A stretch of 64,000 bases of DNA from Toxonevra muliebris. Taxonomy: Eukaryota > Arthropoda > Insecta > Diptera > Pallopteridae. The notes beneath the pieces were generated by a model. It worked only from the letters and a program-made list of their open reading frames with translations, did no database searches and was not told the origin of the DNA. This document shows, in pieces, positions 57,521 to 64,000 of this stretch (the stretch's first letter is position 1; each line of letters starts with the position of its first letter). The stretch spans positions 56,475,776-56,539,775 of the forward strand of contig OY829326.1 of assembly GCA_963691655.1 (NCBI GenBank). The letters are read 5' to 3'. A program made the translations under genes and the position numbers.

Positions 57521-58761
57521 TTGGGAGTATGAGTGTATAAACTCGTATTTTTTTTAGTAATTTGGACATTTATTGTGAAAAAGTGATTATAAATTTATTC
57601 TTTAAAGTATTGTCCATTGTTAGCCACAACCTTTTCCCATCTTTCTGGCAGCTTACGGATTCCGCGTCGAAAGAACTTCTCATCTTTTGAGGCTATCCAC
57701 AAATCGACCCATTTTTTGAGTTCTTCGAAAGAACGGAAGCGCTGTTCAGCCAGGCCATATGTCATCGATCGGAACAAGTGGTAATCAGAAGGAGCAATGT
57801 CTGGAGAATACGGCGGGTGGGGTAGCACTTCCCATTTCAGCGTTTCCAAGTATGTTTTTACTTGACTTGCAACATGCGGCCGAGCATTGTCGTGCTGAAG
57901 AATAACTTCGTCGTGTCTATTCTCATATTCTGGCCTCTTATCATTTAATGCTCGGCTCAAACGCATCAATTGCAGTCGGTAGCGGTCGCCAGTGATCGTT
58001 TCATTCGGTTTCAACAGCTCATAATACACGACACCTTTCATATCCCACCAAATACACAGCATGAGCTTGGATCCATGGATGTTCGGCTTTGCCGTTGATG
58101 TTGATGCATGTCCATGTATCCACTTTTCATCGCCAGTCACAATACGATGCAGAAAACCTTTTCTTTTCTGTCGTTCAATCAGCAGTTCACATGTGAAAAA
58201 TCGTCGTTCGATGTCTCTCGGCTTCAATTTGTACGGTACCCAATTTCCTTGCTTTTGAAGCATTCCCAATGTTTTTAATCGTTTAGAAATGGTTGATTGA
58301 TCAACTCCTAAAGATTCTGCAAGTTCTTGTTGCGTTTGACATGAATCTTCTTCGAGTAATGCCTTCAATTCTTCATCTTCGAACTTTTTCGGGCCGCCTG
58401 AACGTTCCCTGTCTTCAATATCAAAATCACCACTTTTGAAACGGGCATACCACACCTGACACATTCTAACGTCTATAGCACAGTCAGGATAAGCTTCAGT
58501 GAGTAAACGATGTGCTTCAGTTGCGTTTTTCTTTAAATGGAAGAAGCAAATTACCGCAAATGTTGTTTTGTTGGCACGAAATTCGACATTTTCAGCTGTA
58601 GTAAAACACTTTTGTAAAATTATGAAAATTATTTGACAGATCAATTCTTATAGCATTTTTGGCGCTCTTCGAGATAGAATAGCTGTCAATATCAAAAAAA
58701 TGGCGCATATGATAGATATGAAGTTAATCACAATTACGAGTTTATACATTCATACTCCCAA
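57521..58761 (-). mobile_element. Mariner element (1241 bp), TIRs complete
   Basis: TIRs TTGGGAGTATGAGTGTATAA and the matching TTGGGAGTATGAATGTATAA on the other strand, continuing ACTCGTA, with TA on each side (57519-57520, 58762-58763). Carries one transposase gene on the minus strand. It looks young: the TIRs differ at one or two positions and the frame is nearly whole. Confidence 0.93.
57595..58589 (-). pseudogene. Mariner transposase, nearly intact
   Basis: The natural start is probably the ATG at 58589 (MSNFVPTKQHLR); about 12 codons later a one-base slip moves to the long frame (FFHLKKNATEAHRLLTEAYP). That frame has two helix-turn-helix parts (VRMCQVWYARFKSGDFDIED; QQELAESLGVDQSTISKRL), the WVPYKLKPRDIERR linker and all three catalytic Asp: TGDEKWIH, LQHDNARPH and YSPDIAPSDYHLF, the last two 34 residues apart (DD34D). 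Between WIH and GHASTSTAKP about 14 residues normally present (a YDNPKRRKSW-type stretch) are missing in frame. The product is about 330 residues against about 345 usual. Likely inactive through the slip and the deletion, but only recently so. Confidence 0.85.
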
Positions 58762-58763
58762 TA

Positions 58764-59162
58764 TATATAAATTTAATAAACAAAAAGTTTATCACCCTGT
58801 GCCAATTATGAAAACATGTTTTAATTGTCAAACAATAAACTCTAACATACATATATACATAATTACTTGCCCCTATCAGTGTGGGATAATTGTGAATATG
58901 TCTACTACTTCAGTACCAGCATTTGAGTTATCTGAAAATATCTTTTTCAATCAACAAACACTATCTATATCATTTTACTTCAGAAATATTACCTCATCAT
59001 GTAAACAACAAATTTTTAATTGAAAAGATATGTTGAAAATATTCTACAAACAATCTTAAAGTGCTAATTGATGATAGCGTATTATAGAGAACACACAATA
59101 AAAATAAAAAACAAACACACACACACATAAAACTCTATTAAGCAAAGCAAAAAAAGTCTTAA
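58764..59162. other. Intergenic upstream of the peritrophin gene
   Basis: The ORF at 58700-59023 (107 aa) starts inside the mariner TIR region and has no recognised content. A CA-repeat lies at 59113-59127. Confidence 0.4.
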
Positions 59163-59200
59163 TATAAAACTGAAACCTCAAACTTCAAAAAACTTCACTA
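59163..59200 (+). promoter_or_regulatory. Core promoter of the peritrophin-like gene
   Basis: TATAAAA at 59163-59169 and an initiator-like TTCACT at 59194-59199, about 30 bp apart, 135 bp before the start codon. The spacing fits an insect TATA promoter; transcription start is inferred. Confidence 0.55.
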
Positions 59201-59332
59201 CTCAGGAAAGCTTCAACGCATTTACACGTGTATTGAAAACATCATTTGAAAAACAAAAAAAAAAAAAAATCCTTTTATTACCTGTGCCTGTTATCGTGGG
59301 TGTGTGCGTGAAAAGAAAAAATATCAGCAAAA

Positions 59333-59873
59333 ATGCAACTTTACAATATTTTCAACATTGGATTTTGCACTATCCTCTTCCTTGTTGTTGTAGCATTTAC
59401 GCAAACAACACAAGCAGCAGAGGAAATTGTTTGTCCTACTGCCGAGGAAGATAACTCAATTGCGGTTCAATTTCCTTCACCAACAAGCTGCAGCGTGTTT
59501 TACAAATGTAATCGCGGTGTTGCACACATGATCAAGTGTTCCGATGGTTTACACTACAATCCACAAATACAGGTACATACATACATATACAACATATCAT
59601 AGTTGAGAGTGTATGGGTAGTAGGCGAGTGAATAAATGTTGAAGATAAAAATGGAAAACTCAATTGTGCTTGCATGTGTGTGTGTGTGAGCTTGTTTGCA
59701 TTGTGTTTTTATGTTTTCATTGAAAATTTACTGCCTTTATCACGAAAAAAAAAAATATATTAATTTTCTCCTTTTTTCTTTCATTATTTGTTTTTCTCCT
59801 TTTTCCTTTTCTTTTTTTACAGACATGCGATTTCCCTGCACGCGCTCATTGCCATTTGGAAAATATCATATAA
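59333..59873 (+). CDS. Peritrophin-15-like chitin-binding protein (96 aa)
   Basis: Exons 59333-59572 and 59823-59873, phase-0 intron of 250 bp (GTACAT...TTTTACAG). Signal peptide about residues 1-28 (FLVVVAFTQTTQA). One peritrophin-A (CBM14) domain with its six cysteines at residues 34, 53, 59, 69, 82 and 90, aromatic residues VFYKC and LHYNP, and the last two cysteines in exon 2 (TCDFPARAHC). Size and one-domain layout match peritrophin-15 of Drosophila and blowflies, a chitin-binding protein of the gut peritrophic matrix. AATAAA at about 59941 is a probable poly(A) signal. The gene appears intact. Confidence 0.93.
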
Positions 59874-60599
59874 ATTAAACTGTTTGTGTGTAAATTGCAT
59901 GTGTGCCACCAAAAATTGCGTCAAAAGATTTTAAATTGTTAAATAAAAAAGTTTCCATTTATTTCTTTTTAATTTTTCCTTTTTATTTCGCTTGAAATAC
60001 TTGATATACTTCCTGCGAAAAGTTAAATGCTTTTTCCAGTTAGCAGTTACTTTTAAAGCTTTTAATTTCTTTTCTACTCTACTTTACATATACATCATCA
60101 AGCATGAATAAAGTAAAATAAAAGCTAACAGCAGCTTTCATCAACTTCTCAATTAGTTTAATTAAATTATCATCCATTTTCATGTCATTACATACATATT
60201 TATTTTACACTGAATAGTTTCCGTTCTAATGGATTTTGGTTGTCGGTATTGGGAGTTATTGTCATCCGTGGATTGGTTTTTGTATTGCTGTGGGTAGGTA
60301 GGTAAGTAGATGAGAAGGTGTACTCAAACTTTCTTTACTGTAGTGTATGGTATATAAATAAAAGTATGTATCTTCAATGTGTAGATAAATTTTAACCGAG
60401 AGTAACGAAAGTTTCCCTTTATCCCTTAACTTGTACCTACTGTTTACTAAAAGATTTTAAAGTATAAATAGTCTTAGAAGACAAACTCGTATACATACAT
60501 TTCGAAAATCAATAGTAAGTCCTGAATCAATTTAAATTTGACTACAATTTAAATGATTGGAGACATAAATTTGATTTTGGACTTGTAGTTGGTCAGAGA
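59874..60599. other. 3' flank of the peritrophin-like gene, no further gene
   Basis: AT-rich; GTAGGTAGGTAAGTAG near 60295. No coding content seen. Confidence 0.45.
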
Positions 60600-62780
60600 C
60601 TATGCTATATTATCTCACGATTCTGGTCAATGAACGAGCGGGTAGCCCCTATCTGCATCAAACAAAACCTGACTAGTGTACACGTTCCGACGGATGAGAA
60701 GGAAGACCAGAAGAGATAACTTATACCAGCTTCTCGACAAAAATTATAAGGATTGGCTCCGCCATAATCCCCAGGTATCTTTGGTCCGATGATCACAAAA
60801 TTCAGTTACTGCAACAAAAGAACTTAAAATGACAGGAAACTGATCAGCTGTGCGGAAAGCAAAATGCCAGTTTTTTTGTTATTAGTTTGGGGATTGGCCG
60901 AATCAGACCCAGACGGATTCTCTTTCGTCCCCAACCACCTGATGCTCCTACTTTGAGCACTCGTATACGAGCATACTACGAATATAGGCATCTTGCGTCG
61001 ACGTCATTATAGGCCAAGATTGCCAACCTTCTGCTCGTCAACTCTGAGCATTGGCACAGCTCCTCCAGACACAGCCTACAAGTATCATTCTAAACAAGTT
61101 TCATCTTCTTGATACCTGAAAGGACCATAGCACGTAGTCAAGTCTAAAGCCTAAAGACATTTAGTCCGACGGTCTTAGCTGACACACTGGCCATCTTTGC
61201 GTGCCAGCAGTCAGTGGCCTCCTCTCATCTTTTACGATGTTCAGAGTTTGTTCACTGTTTTAACAGGCCATACACAAAAAATTTTTTTTCGGGTCTGGAG
61301 GTCAAACCATGTTTACTACATATTTTTGAGATCGCTGAAACCGAATCCGAGGTCCAAAAAACCTCATGCAATTTTTTTCGAATTAATTACATGTTTTTGG
61401 GGTCGCTGAATCCGAATCCGTGGTCTAAAAAATATCAGCCTGCCAGGTTTTCGACATAATCTGCAAAATTCTTCGTTATCGAGGCTAAGTCGAAAATCTG
61501 ACATGCTGGAGTTTTTTGGACCTCGGATTCGGATTCAGCGGCACCAAAAAGATCTGGTAAACATGGTCTGGCCTCATGGTCTGATGTCCAGATCCGAAAA
61601 AAACATTTTTTTATGAGGTTTTTTAAAGTTATGTCGGAGAACCTTTTTTAGCTAAAAGCTCAGCAGTTTCACTTTACTTAATGCGTGAATATCCTTTCAC
61701 CAACAGTAGTATAAGCATGTTCACAGCAAACTCATTGAGTTTTTAAACACAATCCATGGATAACCTGGAGGTTATATCTCCTCGCTGTACGCAATTAAAT
61801 CGATTGTCAAGGGCAATAACTATTCTCTTGCCATTGACCTGACTCTCAATAAGGAGGTACGCAACATCCTGAGGGCTATACTTACCGTCATATTCTTTAT
61901 TGCTAAATTAAATGGCAGCAAGCTTAATAGAACCTCCAACGCGCTTGTAGGTGTGCTGCGTATTTCACCAGTTATACCAATACACGCCAACCGTTTAATG
62001 GTTTTCTATTTTACTTTCGGCCACCAGATCACCGAGGCATACGTGGGATATACCTCATTTGAGACCACAAACGCGTTTATAGTGAAACAGACCTCTCTTA
62101 GCCGTCTGAAACTTGTCCTCAACATGATCGTTCCAGGTTAGTTTGCTATCCAAAGTTACCCCAAGATACTTCACCTTCCTAGGCGTATTAATTTCACGTC
62201 CAAAAAGTCAAAGTGCTTCTTTACTCAGGTGACTCTCTTACAAGTGCAGAATATGTTGTCTGATTTCCCTGCTTTGTTGCTGAGTTCTTGTTCCTTATAT
62301 CATTCCGCTACCATTTTGCGTACCCTCTCATGATGTCGATATCTCTGGAATATAGCTCTTTTTCCACTACCCTGACTAGTTCGTACAAGGCAGACTGAGT
62401 AGACTTGCCAGCCCTGTAAGCGTGCTGACATCTACTCAGCGAATTATGTAGTAACTAGGTGCTCTTAAGACTATCCACCATTACCCGCTCCATCGTTTTC
62501 AGAAAAAACGAGGTAAGGCTGATTAGTCTAAAAGTTTTGGTTTCTGTATAGTCCGTTTTTCCTGGGTTTGAAAAGAAGACCCCTTTGACCTCTCTCCAGC
62601 TCTTCGGAACATATCCAGTCGTTAGGCAGGTGACGAAAATACCCTAGGAGATCAATAATGCCGGGAATATTCCATTTATACCTAGTGTTTGTTTTGAATG
62701 GATTAAATAAACCTTATTTACATTATCCATAGTGATAACTCTGTCAGCTTCCAGTCTGTCTGTTCATCCCCTTCTTCAGG
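60600..62780 (-). mobile_element. Degenerate LINE, minus strand
   Basis: On the minus strand from high to low coordinates: RLISLTSFFLKTMERVMVDS (about 62520), CQHAYRAGKSTQSALYELVR (about 62410), a NLTWNDH-like part (about 62150), KTIKRLACIGITGEIRSTPT and SALEVLLSLLPFNLAIKN (about 62000-61900). Order and motifs match the LINE at 52905-54735 (FRPISLTSFVLKTMEK; HAYRAGRSTET; TAAMQALLDLTPLYIV). The 3' part down to about 60600 is heavily decayed and interrupted by the palindrome at 61284-61620. Confidence 0.75.
61284..61620. repeat. Palindromic element inside the LINE
   Basis: AAACCATGTTTACTACAT, then GATCGCTGAAACCGAATCC and GAGGTCCAAAAAACCTCATG on the left, is mirrored on the right by TTTTGGACCTCGGATTCGG, ATTCAGCGGCACCAAAAAG and GTAAACATGG. 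The left arm also holds a second tandem unit (GGTCGCTGAATCCGAATCCG). ORFs at 61197-61459 are products of it. Confidence 0.65.
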
Positions 62781-62899
62781 GGTGGCCAGCAGTCGTCAGA
62801 CCTAAAGCTTCCAGGAAAAGCACTAACATCAGGGATTGGAGCGATTCATCCATACTCACTGTCATAGTTCCCTCAGTTTTGCGGGTTAGATCCAGTTTA

Positions 62900-63400
62900 G
62901 AGAATGAATCTTTCGAAAATAACAGTTAATAGCACCGTATTTCAACATCTCGGCTTATGCATGTACACAAGACAACTTGGCTGTGATCAGGCCATCGAAC
63001 GCAAAACCAAGAAGGGAAGAAATACTTACGTATTTTCGGGCGCAAAACAAAAGAGGCGGAAAAATGTAGTTCACCTGCAAATTCTTCGAAAAAATAAATC
63101 CACTAATGATTTGAAGAACAGGGCCTTTTGGAAGAATAAAGTTGGAGATTTGGTGAAAGATGTCTAGGGTATGATCACGTTACGTACAAAACACTTCTCG
63201 CAGCTGCTAAGTAACAATGACTGCAATAACCGTGCCACTAGGGAGCTTGACGACGTTGACGACTTGACACCGTCGCCTGACTGTGACGAGGTTTTAGCAG
63301 TTTTTACTCGCCTGAGAAACAGTAAGGCTGCGGATTTAATAAACCTGCCCTTTGAGTTGTTTAACTCTCTTATTAAGTTATGGTAGGATGAAAGTAGTGG
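62900..63400 (+). mobile_element. RTE-like LINE fragment
   Basis: KNKVGDLVKDV (about 63130), then TRELDDVDDLTPSPDCDEVL and TRLRNSKAADLINLPFELFN (63236-63370), matches the DENGNLVTDV, then SDEVLTAIVGLKNNKAAVTD and GLPAELFK region of the LINE at 10231-12065. Ends abruptly at about 63385. Confidence 0.65.
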
Positions 63401-63759
63401 CAACTCGAAATTTTTGTTAATTACATAGTCCAATAAAATTTCAACTAGTTATTGTTGTATGCGCGAAATTTTTCAACGATTTTATAGTAATTTAAGATTG
63501 CTGATCACGACGGCGTACTTAGTTTTTATCAATTGTATTTGCTTACCACAAGTTTTCGAAAGATGAACTGTGTCGCTACTTTTTGCATCACCGATAAGCC
63601 CCCAGTTCACATTGGAGTAATTAATGAAGTTAATGTCGAAGTTGCAAGCCTAAAAAAAACGATTTGGAGGATTTTTCTTCGAAGTAGATCTACCGGGTTC
63701 AAAAATGTATAGCAACTATGACGAAAAGTTATGGAATTAAAATTTCTTTCTTTTCCTTG
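63401..63759. other. Intergenic, no gene
   Basis: No coding or repeat structure recognised. Confidence 0.35.
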
Positions 63760-64000
63760 TAGCCAAAATATTGCACCATGATTTCATAAGAAATTTTGAT
63801 TGCTGCATTATGGACGATGAGACCTATTGTACGGGGTGACTTTTCACAGCATCCAGGTGTGGATTTTTATGTTGCAGATCGTAGAAGAAATGACCTAGAA
63901 GAGGTCTAAATTACTCACGAAGTTTTTAGTGTGGCAGGCAATCTGAAGCTACAGTAGACGAAGCAGTTCATTTGTAACAACTGGGACAATCAACACATAT
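63760..64000 (+). mobile_element. Divergent DD37E-type transposon fragment at the window edge (copy 4)
   Basis: In shifting frames: ALWTMRPI with an underlying CIMDDETY reading near 63803, DFSQHPGVDFYVADRRRND (63838), KFLVWQA-like near 63920 and FVTTGTINT near 63970, in the same order as the transposase at 35840-36995 but clearly more diverged. Continues past the window. Confidence 0.65.

Noticed and set aside
58700..59023. 107-codon ORF between the mariner and the peritrophin gene
   Set aside because: Begins in the mariner end, contains no recognisable motif, and has AT-rich chance composition.

Overview
The window looks like nuclear DNA of a higher (cyclorrhaphan) fly. It is AT-rich, has short GT-AG introns, holds a tandem cluster of the dipteran DUF1091/DM8 family, a single-domain peritrophin and an IGFBP-like cysteine-rich secreted protein, and is crowded with mariner, Tc1, hAT and LINE debris. 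I cannot fix the species from sequence alone; a tephritid or a calyptrate fly both fit.

Region 1 (about 1-29 kb) is the gene-rich part. Eight complete, same-strand DUF1091 genes lie at 2934-3603, 5961-6638, 12521-13202, 16104-16773, 20114-20843, 23564-24241, 25033-25707 and 28124-28806. All share one structure: exon 1 codes the signal peptide, a long exon 2 starts with Arg and ends with K-C-P-x-x-A/K, and exon 3 codes about 50 residues; both introns are phase 0. They fall into young pairs (A/B, C/D, E/F) plus singletons G and H, so the cluster grew by local duplication. The family is secreted and is related to Drosophila CheB and to GM2-activator/MD-2-type lipid-binding proteins; what these eight bind is unknown. 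Four of them share an upstream motif about 180-190 bp before the start codon; in gene A a Tc1-like element separates this motif from the gene. The cluster ends tail-to-tail with a minus-strand gene for a 12-cysteine IGFBP-domain protein (28862-29336).

Region 2 (about 29.3-59 kb) has no protein gene I can support. It is a nest of mobile elements: DD37E-type Tc1/mariner copies, two mariners with complete terminal repeats, two inverted copies of a hAT-like non-autonomous element with 8-bp target duplications, a foldback-like element inserted exactly in a LINE RNase H domain, a hAT relic that keeps part of a DNA-binding finger, three copies of a dispersed element with a long CTACTACTTTT-type tract, and several small palindromic elements.

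Region 3 (about 59-64 kb) has one clear two-exon gene for a 96-residue peritrophin-15-like chitin-binding protein (59333-59873) with a TATA box, followed by broken LINE copies on both strands and, at the window edge, a further relative of the DD37E transposon that also sits at the left edge.

The real genes all encode small secreted proteins: putative lipid-binding chemosensory-like proteins, a peritrophic-matrix-type chitin binder and an IGFBP-like factor. No RNA gene, CRISPR array or bacterial-type feature was seen.
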